From contig CANGGK010000005.1 in NCBI GenBank assembly GCA_947453475.1, positions 1 to 42,161 on the forward strand: a stretch of DNA of 42,161 bases, written 5' to 3'. Position 1 is the stretch's first letter. Each line of letters starts with the position of its first letter. This stretch comes from Microbacteriaceae bacterium (GTDB lineage: Bacteria; Actinomycetota; Actinomycetes; Actinomycetales; Microbacteriaceae). Below, piece by piece: positions 33,417-42,161 of the stretch. A program made the translations under genes and the position numbers. The notes beneath the pieces are model-generated. The model ran no database searches and was not told the origin of the DNA. It worked only from the letters and a program-made list of their open reading frames with translations.

Positions 33417-35081
33417 ATGACCACTTCAACTCGCGGCCCACTGCACGCCGCCACCGGATCAAACCTCACCGCCAAGGGCTGGGCTCAAGAGGCCGCCCTG
33501 CGAATGCTGCACAACAACCTCGACCCAGCGGTCGCCGAACACCCTGAAAACCTCGTGGTTTACGGTGGCACCGGTAAGGCCGCCCGCAACTGGGCGAGCT
33601 TCGACGCCATGGTCAAGACCCTGACCAACCTCGCCGACGACGAGACCATGCTGGTACAGTCTGGCAAGCCGGTCGGAGTCTTCCGCACCCACGAGTGGGC
33701 ACCGCGAGTGCTTCTCGCCAACTCGAACTTGGTCGGCGACTGGGCAAACTGGCCTGAGTTCCGCCGCCTCGAGAACCTCGGTCTGACCATGTATGGCCAG
33801 ATGACCGCCGGCTCATGGATCTACATCGGCACCCAGGGCATCCTTCAGGGCACCTATGAGACCTTCGCAGCGGTTGCCGAAAAGCGCTTCGGTGGCACCC
33901 TGGCCGGAACCCTAACCGTCACCGGTGGTTGCGGTGGCATGGGTGGAGCACAGCCGCTTGCCGTCACCATGAACGAGGGCACCTGTTTGATCGTCGACGT
34001 CGACGAGTCACGCCTGCGCCGCCGCCTTGCCGACCGCTACCTCGACGAGATTTATGACAACTTGGATGTCGCGATCGATCGCGCGGTTCAGGCCAAGAAC
34101 CAGAAGCTTGCCATCTCGATTGGTCTAGTCGGCAACTCGGCTTCGGTCTTGCCAGAGCTGCTTCGCCGCGAGGTTCCAATCGACATCGTGACCGACCAGA
34201 CCTCGGCTCACGACCCGCTGTTCTACATCCCAGCCGACATGAAGCTCGAAGATGCCGCTCAGGCTCGCATCGACGACCCGGCAGAATTCACCAAGCGCTC
34301 ACAAGAGTCGATGGCCCGCCACGTTGAAGCGATGGTTGGCTTCATGGATAAGGGTGCCGAGGTCTTCGACTATGGCAACTCGATTCGCGACGAGGCTCGC
34401 AAGGGTGGCTACGACCGCGCCTTCGCCTTCCCTGGTTTCGTGCCGGCATACATTCGCCCACTTTTCTGCGAGGGTAAAGGCCCATTCCGTTGGGTCGCTC
34501 TTTCGGGTGACCCGAAGGACATCTACCGCACCGACCAGGCGATTCTTGAACTTTTCCCAGAGAACAAGCACCTGCACCGCTGGATCAAGATGGCTCAGGA
34601 GCGCGTCGAGTTCCAGGGTCTTCCTGCCCGCATCTGCTGGCTTGGTTATGGCGAGCGTGAAAAGGCCGGCGCGGTATTCAACGATCTAGTCGCCCGCGGC
34701 GAGGTTTCAGCCCCGATCGTTATCGGCCGCGACCACCTCGACTGTGGTTCAGTTGCCTCGCCTTATCGCGAGACCGAAGCGATGCTTGATGGCTCGGATG
34801 CGATTGCCGACTGGCCAATCTTGAACGCGATGCTGAACGTTGCATCTGGCGCTTCATGGGTTTCACTGCACCACGGTGGTGGCGTTGGCATGGGTCGTTC
34901 GATTCACGCCGGCCAGGTAATCGTTGCCGACGGAACAGCACTTGCTGCCGAAAAGATCAACCGCGTGCTCACCAATGACCCTGGCATGGGCGTGATTCGT
35001 CACGTAGATGCCGGTTATGACATCGCTAAGGAAGTGGCTCGTACCAAGCACGTGCACGTGCCGATGCTCGATATCGCATAG
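33417..35081 (+). CDS. hutU: Urocanate hydratase
   Basis: [58 protein letters not shown]. Confidence 0.96.
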   Translation: MTTSTRGPLHAATGSNLTAKGWAQEAALRMLHNNLDPAVAEHPENLVVYGGTGKAARNWASFDAMVKTLTNLADDETMLVQSGKPVGVFRTHEWAPRVLLANSNLVGDWANWPEFRRLENLGLTMYGQMTAGSWIYIGTQGILQGTYETFAAVAEKRFGGTLAGTLTVTGGCGGMGGAQPLAVTMNEGTCLIVDVDESRLRRRLADRYLDEIYDNLDVAIDRAVQAKNQKLAISIGLVGNSASVLPELLRREVPIDIVTDQTSAHDPLFYIPADMKLEDAAQARIDDPAEFTKRSQESMARHVEAMVGFMDKGAEVFDYGNSIRDEARKGGYDRAFAFPGFVPAYIRPLFCEGKGPFRWVALSGDPKDIYRTDQAILELFPENKHLHRWIKMAQERVEFQGLPARICWLGYGEREKAGAVFNDLVARGEVSAPIVIGRDHLDCGSVASPYRETEAMLDGSDAIADWPILNAMLNVASGASWVSLHHGGGVGMGRSIHAGQVIVADGTALAAEKINRVLTNDPGMGVIRHVDAGYDIAKEVARTKHVHVPMLDIA

Positions 35082-35090
35082 GTTCGTTTT

Positions 35091-36323
35091 GTGAGCAGCG
35101 TCGCATTTGCAAACATCGGGTCACTCGTCACTAATGACGAGACGCTCGGTGCAGGCAAAATCGGCGAACTAGGTGGCTCTGGGCTGCAACGCGCGGGCAT
35201 GGTCATCGACAACGGTCGCGTGGCCTGGGTGGGCAATAGTGCCGATCTGCCGGACGCCGATTCTCGCGTGGATGTTGGCGGGCGAGCGGTCATCCCGGGT
35301 TTCGTCGACTCACACGCGCACCTGATGTTTGCCGGTGACCGCGGGGATGAATTCAGTGCACGGATGGGGGGCCGCCCCTATTCGGCCGGTGGCATCAAGA
35401 CCACCGTGGCCGCTACCCGCCAAGCGAGCGACGAAGAGCTAACCGAAAACCTGCGGAAACTCGTGGCCGAAATGCACACGTCTGGAATCACCACATTCGA
35501 AACCAAGAGCGGCTACGGCCTAACCGTCGAAGACGAATCTCGTGCGCTGCGCATTGCATCGGCCCACACAACCGAGACCACTTTCTTAGGGGCTCACGTG
35601 GTGCCGGCAGAATTCGCCGAACGTGGCCAAACAGGCGCTGACGAATACGTCGCTCTGGTGGTCGGTGCGATGTTGGCCGGAGCCGTCGAGCACGCGAAGT
35701 GGATCGACGTCTTCTGCGACCGAGGCGCATTCGATGTAGACCAGGCTCGCGAGATCTTGACCGCTGGAATTTCCGCAGGGCTCGCTCCGCGCATTCACGC
35801 TAACCAACTCAGCAACATCGGTGCAATCGAACTGGCTGTTGAACTCGACTGTGCGTCGGCCGACCACTGCACCCACCTATCCGAAAGCGACGTAGAGCTG
35901 CTGGCCGGCTCAAACACCGTCGCAACTCTGCTACCCGGAGCCGAATTCTCTACCCGTTCGCCTTACCCAGATGCACGCAGGCTAATCGAGGCCGGGGCAA
36001 CCGTGGCACTGGCCACCGACTGCAACCCTGGCTCTAGCTACACGACATCCATGCCCTTTTGCATAGCCGTCGCGGTTCGCGACATGGGCATGAGCCCGGC
36101 CGAAGCGCTCTGGTCGGCAACCGCCGGCGGTGCCGCTGCTCTTCGTCGCACCGACGTTGGCCACCTAGGCCTCGGTGCCGCAGCAGATTTTGTTATTCTC
36201 AACGCACCATCGCACCAACACCTCGCCTACCGCCCGGGCGTGAACCTAATCGGTCAAACCTGGCGCAATGGCAAACCACTCAACCCAACCGGGCAAGCAA
36301 AGCAAGGGCACTCACATGACTAA
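35091..36323 (+). CDS. hutI: Imidazolonepropionase
   Basis: [58 protein letters not shown] start 9 nt after hutU. Confidence 0.95.
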   Translation: MSSVAFANIGSLVTNDETLGAGKIGELGGSGLQRAGMVIDNGRVAWVGNSADLPDADSRVDVGGRAVIPGFVDSHAHLMFAGDRGDEFSARMGGRPYSAGGIKTTVAATRQASDEELTENLRKLVAEMHTSGITTFETKSGYGLTVEDESRALRIASAHTTETTFLGAHVVPAEFAERGQTGADEYVALVVGAMLAGAVEHAKWIDVFCDRGAFDVDQAREILTAGISAGLAPRIHANQLSNIGAIELAVELDCASADHCTHLSESDVELLAGSNTVATLLPGAEFSTRSPYPDARRLIEAGATVALATDCNPGSSYTTSMPFCIAVAVRDMGMSPAEALWSATAGGAAALRRTDVGHLGLGAAADFVILNAPSHQHLAYRPGVNLIGQTWRNGKPLNPTGQAKQGHSHD

Positions 36324-37815
36324 CCAGACCGTCACCATTAATTCAGCCGGGATGACCGCAGCCGATGTGATTGCCGTTGCCCGTCACGACGCCAAGGTTG
36401 TCATTTCGGCCGAGGCGCTGGCTGGAATGGCCAAAACTCGCGCTCACATCGAGGCCCTGGCCAGCGGTGAAACCCCTGTCTATGGAATCTCTACCGGTTT
36501 TGGTGCTCTGGCTAACCGTCACATCGCAATCGAAGACCGCGTGCAGCTACAGAAGTCGCTGGTTCGCTCGCACGCGGCCGGCATGGGTGCCCCGGTTGAG
36601 CGTGAAGTGGTTCGTGCGTTGATGTTGCTTCGCCTAAAGACTCTGGCCAGCGGCCGCACCGGAGCCCGCCCGGTTGTTGCAGAAACCATGGCGGCCATCT
36701 TGAACGCCGGCATCACGCCTTACGTTCACGAGTTCGGTTCACTGGGTTGCTCTGGCGACCTTGCCCCACTTGCTCACTGTGCCCTGGTAATCATGGGTGA
36801 GGGTCGCGCGTTCGATGCACACGGAGTCGAGCGCCCGGTTGCCGACTTGCTTGCCGAGGCTGGCATCGCGCCGGTTGAGCTTCGCGAAAAAGAAGGTCTG
36901 GCGCTGATTAATGGCACGGATGGAATGCTCGGCATGGCCATCCTGGCAATCGCAGATCTTGAACGCCTTGCCGACTATGCCGATGTAATCGCCGCGATGA
37001 GCGTAGAGGGTTTGATGGGAACCGATCAGGTCTTCCGCGCCGAACTTCACAACGACCTGCGACCACACCCAGGTCAGGCAACCAGTGCGGCAAACATGTT
37101 CAACGCGATGGCTGGTTCAGAGATTGTTGCCTCACACCGATTTGGCGACGACAAGGTTCAAGACGCCTACTCGCTTCGCTGCGCACCTCAGGTCACCGGT
37201 GGGCTTCGAGACACCGTCGGCTATGCGTCGATGGTTGCCGGCCGAGAGCTCGCTGCCGCGATTGATAACCCGGTAGTGCTCGAGTCTGGCGAGGTCACCT
37301 CTAACGGAAACTTCCACGGTGCTCCGGTTGCCTACATCCTTGATTTCTTGGCGATTCCGGCAACCGACCTGGGTTCTATGTCAGAGCGTCGCACCGACAG
37401 AATGCTAGACAAGAACCGCTCTTCGGGCCTTACCCCGTTTTTGGCACACGATGCCGGAGTCGATAGCGGTCTGATGATTGCTCAGTACACCCAAGCCGGT
37501 TTGGTGTCTGAGAACAAACGTCTGGCAAGCCCTGCCTCGGTAGACAGCATTCCTTCTTCGGCGATGCAAGAAGACCACGTGTCAATGGGCTGGCACGCCG
37601 GTCGCAAACTCCGCAAAATTGTTGATAACTTGCGCATGATTCTGGCTGTGGAACTGACCGCTGCCTCGCGAGCTGTTGAGTCACGTGCACCTCACGCACC
37701 GGCTCCGGTCACCGGCGCACTCATTGCGCGCCTGCGCGAGGTAGTGCCGGGCAATGGCCCAGACCGCTTCTTGGCCCCTGAGCTAGAAGCCGCCGCCGAA
37801 TTGTTGAAGCACTAG
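36316..37815 (+). CDS. hutH: Histidine ammonia-lyase
   Basis: [34 protein letters not shown] (MIO region), [15 protein letters not shown]; start placed at MTNQTVT, overlapping hutI by 8 nt. Confidence 0.95.
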   Translation: MTNQTVTINSAGMTAADVIAVARHDAKVVISAEALAGMAKTRAHIEALASGETPVYGISTGFGALANRHIAIEDRVQLQKSLVRSHAAGMGAPVEREVVRALMLLRLKTLASGRTGARPVVAETMAAILNAGITPYVHEFGSLGCSGDLAPLAHCALVIMGEGRAFDAHGVERPVADLLAEAGIAPVELREKEGLALINGTDGMLGMAILAIADLERLADYADVIAAMSVEGLMGTDQVFRAELHNDLRPHPGQATSAANMFNAMAGSEIVASHRFGDDKVQDAYSLRCAPQVTGGLRDTVGYASMVAGRELAAAIDNPVVLESGEVTSNGNFHGAPVAYILDFLAIPATDLGSMSERRTDRMLDKNRSSGLTPFLAHDAGVDSGLMIAQYTQAGLVSENKRLASPASVDSIPSSAMQEDHVSMGWHAGRKLRKIVDNLRMILAVELTAASRAVESRAPHAPAPVTGALIARLREVVPGNGPDRFLAPELEAAAELLKH

Positions 37816-37830
37816 GGAATCGAGCAACCG

Positions 37831-38763
37831 ATGTCGGCACCAAAAGAAGACGCCCTCTGGCCTCGCGCTTCGGCCTGGTTTCAGGCAGTCGATGTTGCCG
37901 CTGACATCGACTCAGCAAACCCGGCAAAGTTTGACCTGGGATTGATGGGCATCCCGGCTCACCTCACCTCGATTTCACCGACCAATGCACACACCACTCC
38001 GGCCGCCATCCGTGCCGCGCTTCAGCGATATTCGACTTATAACTGGTCTACCGACTCAGACGTCTCGAATTTGTCATTCACCGATTTTGGTGATGTGACC
38101 GAACCTGACTCAGAGGCTGGCGAGGCACGAACCAGTCAGCTGGCCGCCGAGGTGGCAGCTCGCTCGGGTCTCGCCATCGGTCTTGGTGGCGATAACTCGA
38201 TTACCTTTGCGATGGCCCGAGGTGTGTTTGGCAGCAAAGTCGAGACTGCCGGCCTAATCACCCTGGATGCACACCACGATCTTCGCGATGGAGTCAGTAA
38301 CGGTTCACCGGTGCGCCGACTCGTTGATGAACTTGGGCTTGATGGCCGACGAATCGTGCAGATTGGCATCGCCGACTTCTCAAACTCGCCTGCCTATGCC
38401 GCACGCGCCAAAGAACTGGGTATTTTTGTCATTCCGCGCTCGGCACTTCGCGACCGATCAATGGCCGATGTTATGGCCGAAGCTGTTTCGATTGCCGGTT
38501 CTGCAGGTGGCCCGGTTCACGTCGACTTCGATGTTGATGTTTGCGACCGAAGCGTGGTGCCGGCCTGCCCGGCTGCTGCACCCGGAGGCATTAGCGCCGA
38601 CGAGTTTCGTCAACTGGCTTTCGAAGCCGGTCGCTACTCGCAGGTTCGTTCGGTTGATTTCACCGAGATTGATGCCAGCATCGACTCGGACGATGGTCGC
38701 ACTGTGCGGCTAGCTGCGCTCGGCATTCTCGAGCTAGCCGCTGGTCGACTCTCGTCGATTTAG
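37831..38763 (+). CDS. hutG: Formimidoylglutamase / arginase-agmatinase family protein
   Basis: GLGGDNSITFAMARG, LDAHHDLRDG, VHVDFDVDVCDRSVVPACPAAAPGG; last gene of the hut cluster. Confidence 0.9.
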   Translation: MSAPKEDALWPRASAWFQAVDVAADIDSANPAKFDLGLMGIPAHLTSISPTNAHTTPAAIRAALQRYSTYNWSTDSDVSNLSFTDFGDVTEPDSEAGEARTSQLAAEVAARSGLAIGLGGDNSITFAMARGVFGSKVETAGLITLDAHHDLRDGVSNGSPVRRLVDELGLDGRRIVQIGIADFSNSPAYAARAKELGIFVIPRSALRDRSMADVMAEAVSIAGSAGGPVHVDFDVDVCDRSVVPACPAAAPGGISADEFRQLAFEAGRYSQVRSVDFTEIDASIDSDDGRTVRLAALGILELAAGRLSSI

Positions 38764-39422
38764 CTCGCGCGTTCTTCCAGAATCTGGTTGAAGGCTCCGA
38801 CAAAGACATCCGAGTTCTGAGCACCCGAGACGCCATACTTTCCATCGATCACGAAGAATGGCACCCCAGTAATGCCGTAGGCCTTGGCCTGCTCGACGTC
38901 GGCATTGAAGGCCGGCAAGAATTCGCCTGACTGAAGAACTCGCGTCACCTCGGCTCGGTCGAGACCAACATCGGCGGCCAATTGGGCCAACACATCGATG
39001 CGCCCAACGTGCAAAGCTTCGACGAAGTGTGCCGACATGATGCGCTCTTTCATCTGCACCTGCTTGCCCTGCGTCTTCGCATACTGCAGCAGTTGGTGAG
39101 CCAAAACCGTGTTGGTCATGTGCATGTGTTCCATGTCATAGTTCAGGCCAACCGAAGCCGCGATGCCCTTGAGCCGCTCGGTCATCATGACCACCTGGTC
39201 GGCCGGCATGCCCTTGTTCTCAACCAGGTAATCGGTCTGGCTACCCTCGTAATCAACCGGCATATCCGGGTTCAAAAGGTAGCTGTGATACTCAACCTCA
39301 ATCGGCGTCTGAGTTCGCTGAGCCGAAAATTCTTGGATGGCGTTCTCGAGCTTTCGCTTGCCGATGTAGCACCACGGGCAGGCAACGTCAGACCAGATGT
39401 CGATTTTGATTGGTTCGTTCAT
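38760..39422 (-). CDS. DsbA family (FrnE-like) oxidoreductase
   Basis: IKIDIWSDVACPWCYIGKRKLENAI (CPWC), GVPFFVIDGKYGVSGAQ; start placed at MNEPIKID. Confidence 0.92.
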   Translation of the reverse strand: MNEPIKIDIWSDVACPWCYIGKRKLENAIQEFSAQRTQTPIEVEYHSYLLNPDMPVDYEGSQTDYLVENKGMPADQVVMMTERLKGIAASVGLNYDMEHMHMTNTVLAHQLLQYAKTQGKQVQMKERIMSAHFVEALHVGRIDVLAQLAADVGLDRAEVTRVLQSGEFLPAFNADVEQAKAYGITGVPFFVIDGKYGVSGAQNSDVFVGAFNQILEERAS

Positions 39423-39436
39423 GTCAGCAATCAACC

Positions 39437-41851
39437 TCAGAGCGAGACTGAAAAGTCCTCTCCCGAGTTTGCGATTGCCTGGCGAGTGCCGTTTCGGTTG
39501 CCGACCACACCATCGGCACTTGTGTGCCAAACCACCACGAATTCCTTGCGGGCAAAACCCTTGAATCCCTCGCCGGTCGACTTGCCCGAGACGGTAACCG
39601 AGTCACCGTTTCGAGTAACCAAGATGCTGGTTCTCACGCGGTTGTCTTCAAGCGCCGCATAGGTGAGGCCGTCGTCTTCTTGTAGTTCCGATGCCCATTC
39701 GCCGTCGGTCTCTGGCACGAAAACGTGTAGTTCGATCGACTCTGGGGCGAGGCCATCCGTGCTCTGTGGCGCTTGGGCAAGCATCGGCAAAACCGCACCG
39801 GCACGAACATAAACCGGGATGAAATCTAGGGGCGCATCGGCAGCAATGGTCTGGCCGCCGGAAAGGTGCTCGCCGCTATTGAAGTCAAACCACTCACCAG
39901 CCGGCAGGTAAACCTCGCGCTGGCGTTGGCCATCTTCGACAATCGGTGCAACCAAAATATCCGAGCCGAAAAGGTATTGGTCGTCGAGGTTGCGAACCTG
40001 CTCATCTTCCTGGAAGTCAAAGATCAACGGGCGCTGAATTGGGGCACCGGTCTCAGAAGCGCGCACGAAGGCGGTGTAAATGTAAGGCAACAGGCGATAG
40101 CGAAGCTCGAGGGCGGCACGAACACCGGCCTCGACATCAGGCCCAAAACTCCATGGATACTGGTCGACCGTGCCAATCACCGAGTGATTGCGGGCAAACG
40201 GTGTGAGCGCTCCATACTGGGTCCAGCGCAACATCAACTCGGCGGTGGTGTTTTCACCGAAACCTGCGATGTCGGCACCCACAAATGACTGACCCGAAAT
40301 GCTTAGGCCAGAGCCCATCGGAATGCTCATCCAGAGGTGATCGAAGCGCGACATGTTGTCGCCCATCCAGTTGGCGGCGTAACGCTGAATTCCGGCCGAA
40401 CCCGCGCGAGACAGGATGAAGGTGCGAAGTTCGTGCATTGCCTGAAGCAGCCCCTCTTGCGTACCCATCGCCATTAGCAGCGCATACGAATTGTGATATC
40501 GGTCGTGCGAATATTCGCCGGCTCCGAATCGCATCGAATAGGGCGAGACATCGCCGGTGGCCGGCTCATTCATGTCATTCCAAATGCCGGCTAGGCCACT
40601 CTTGACGTGCTCGGCGTTCAGCGCACCCCACCACTTGCGAGTGCTTTCTTGCACGAAGTCCGGAAAGGCGGTGTTGCCCGGCCAAACCTGACCGATATAA
40701 GTCGAACCCGATTCGGTGGTCGCAAAGACGCCCTTTTCGACACCGTCGTCATAGACCGAATAGCCCGGGTCGTGCTTCACGCCAGGGTCGATGATGGTAA
40801 TCGCACGGATGCCCTGCTCTTTCAAGCGAGCCAACATGCCTTCGGCATCTGGATAGCGCTCGGTGTTCCAGGTGAAGACGCGGTATTCATCCATGTAATC
40901 AATGTCGAGCCACAGGGTGTCTACCGGGATGTTCTTCTCGCGGAACTTCGCGCCGAGCGCCTCGATATCGGCCTGAACGTAGTCTTTCCAGCGGCACTGG
41001 TGAAAGCCGAGTGACCAAAGCGGCGGAAGGTTGGTGCGGCCGGTTAGCCAGGTGTAGTCCTCAAGAATGCTCGCCATTGCCGGCCCAGCGAATACATATT
41101 CGTTGTATTGACCACCCGAGAAAGAGATCTGGTAGCTATCGGCACCGGTGAAATCGTAGAACCCGCGATAACCGTTGTCGATGAACGAGCCGCCGATTGC
41201 CGCGGTCGCGGCATCTTGGTGATAGAAAAACGGAATCGACATGTAATAAGGGTCGAACTCGGTGCTGGTGTTGTCGGCCCGAGGGTCGCTGGCCGGTTGC
41301 TCTTTCGTGAACTCACCCGAGGCTGTCGGGTTCAAAACGTCTACGTTCCAAAGCGTGAAGTCACGCCCGCGTCGGTTGAAAGAGCCGGTCTTTTCGCCGA
41401 GACCGTAAATTGGGTCGAGCTTGCCAATCTTGCGGCGCAGCACGAAGGTGTCGTTCAAAACCGAATAGGCGCCAGGCTGGCCATCGCGAGTGTGAGCGGT
41501 TTCAAAAATCGCCGAGCCGTCAGCGCGGTAGGCGTTCAAGGTGAACGGTGCCTTGACAATCTCGAGTGTCATTGCACCCGTCGAAACCAAAATCTTGTCA
41601 TTCGATTCTTCGACCTTGATGCCAAGGCGCCCTGCCTTGATTGACTCTCGGGCTGTCGCTATCGGGTCGATGGCCAAGGCAAAAGTTGGGCTCTCATCGA
41701 ACTTGCCACCACGGCTGATAGCGATGCGCATCAGGTCATCCTTGATCACATCCACTCGAAGAAGTTCGTCGTCAACGCGGGCCAAGATGCCGGTATCGGT
41801 GCGCTCAAACGAGCTGACGTTAGTGAAGTGAAGAAGGCCTGAATTCTGCAT
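39437..41851 (-). CDS. Glycoside hydrolase family 31 (alpha-glucosidase/alpha-xylosidase-like)
   Basis: PIYGLGEKTGSFNRRGRDFTLWNVD, PVDTLWLDIDYMDEYRVFTWN, GIWNDMNEPA, RYAANWMGDN. Confidence 0.94.
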   Translation of the reverse strand: MQNSGLLHFTNVSSFERTDTGILARVDDELLRVDVIKDDLMRIAISRGGKFDESPTFALAIDPIATARESIKAGRLGIKVEESNDKILVSTGAMTLEIVKAPFTLNAYRADGSAIFETAHTRDGQPGAYSVLNDTFVLRRKIGKLDPIYGLGEKTGSFNRRGRDFTLWNVDVLNPTASGEFTKEQPASDPRADNTSTEFDPYYMSIPFFYHQDAATAAIGGSFIDNGYRGFYDFTGADSYQISFSGGQYNEYVFAGPAMASILEDYTWLTGRTNLPPLWSLGFHQCRWKDYVQADIEALGAKFREKNIPVDTLWLDIDYMDEYRVFTWNTERYPDAEGMLARLKEQGIRAITIIDPGVKHDPGYSVYDDGVEKGVFATTESGSTYIGQVWPGNTAFPDFVQESTRKWWGALNAEHVKSGLAGIWNDMNEPATGDVSPYSMRFGAGEYSHDRYHNSYALLMAMGTQEGLLQAMHELRTFILSRAGSAGIQRYAANWMGDNMSRFDHLWMSIPMGSGLSISGQSFVGADIAGFGENTTAELMLRWTQYGALTPFARNHSVIGTVDQYPWSFGPDVEAGVRAALELRYRLLPYIYTAFVRASETGAPIQRPLIFDFQEDEQVRNLDDQYLFGSDILVAPIVEDGQRQREVYLPAGEWFDFNSGEHLSGGQTIAADAPLDFIPVYVRAGAVLPMLAQAPQSTDGLAPESIELHVFVPETDGEWASELQEDDGLTYAALEDNRVRTSILVTRNGDSVTVSGKSTGEGFKGFARKEFVVVWHTSADGVVGNRNGTRQAIANSGEDFSVSL

Positions 41852-41904
41852 AACTAAACCCTACGGTGAACGGTTGTCATAGGCCGCAAGCCTAGACTCA
41901 AAGC

Positions 41905-42161
41905 ATGGCAAAAACTCGACGACCGGTCTGGCTAACCCGCAATTTATTGGCGATTTCGTGGGTCTCACTTTTGCAAGACGCGGCAAGCGAAATGCTCTAC
42001 CCGATCATGCCAATCTTTCTAAACACCGTGCTCGGTGCACCGGCCGCTGTGGTTGGCGCAATCGAGGGTTTTGCCGAAGGCGCGATGTCGGTCACCAAAC
42101 TTTCAAGCGCCTGGATGAACCGCTGGATTCCCCGCAAGGTCATGGTTTTCCTTGGCTACGG
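41905..42161 (+). CDS. MFS transporter, N-terminal fragment (runs off window)
   Basis: MAKTRRPVWLTRNLLAISWVSLLQDAASEMLYPIMPIFLNTVLGAPAAVVGAIEGFAEGAMSVTK resembles an MFS TM1-TM2 region. Confidence 0.75.
   Translation, partial: MAKTRRPVWLTRNLLAISWVSLLQDAASEMLYPIMPIFLNTVLGAPAAVVGAIEGFAEGAMSVTKLSSAWMNRWIPRKVMVFLGY

Noticed and set aside
36268-36315. Longer hutH start ([16 protein letters not shown]...)
   Set aside because: These residues overlap the end of hutI out of frame; ATG 36316 gives the expected HutH N-terminus.
38758-38763. Overlapping convergent stop codons (hutG/dsbA and also lipoprotein/IclR at 32564-32567)
   Set aside because: Real (TTAG and TTAA shared stops) but common in compact genomes; not notable alone.

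Overview
This 42.2 kb window comes from an actinobacterial chromosome, probably a streamlined Microbacteriaceae-type genome (inferred from gene content and order; not proven). From left to right it contains: (1) a ferric-reductase/ferredoxin-reductase-like membrane flavoprotein, with the start of the next CDS overlapping its stop; (2) a thioesterase-like protein, an M13 metallopeptidase and a TrhO/rhodanese sulfurtransferase; (3) an extracellular-protein island: a 472-aa secreted modular protein whose signal peptide appears frameshifted in an A8 tract, a convergent giant gene (about 4.1k aa) of He_PIG/Ig-like and Cys-paired FN3-like modules with an OmpA-like C-terminus, and a small secreted protein with a Gly/Lys/His-rich tail; (4) the conserved actinobacterial signalling/cell-wall cluster fhaA-fhaB-pstP-rodA/ftsW-pbpA-pknA-pknB with trpG/pabA, crgA, a rhomboid protease and a cyclophilin; (5) a small membrane protein and a lipoprotein; (6) an IclR regulator divergent from hutU-hutI-hutH-hutG; (7) a DsbA/FrnE-like oxidoreductase, a GH31 glycosidase and the start of an MFS transporter. 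I saw no CRISPR array, rRNA, convincing tRNA or transposase. The best leads are the giant surface protein and its convergent, frameshifted partner; a recurrent TANNNT-N6-start promoter grammar implying leaderless mRNAs; a repeat-rich intergenic segment at about 30.05-30.34 kb; and a duplicated TEVF motif in the PknB linker beside two FHA-domain genes. All function calls are from reading the translations, without database searches.
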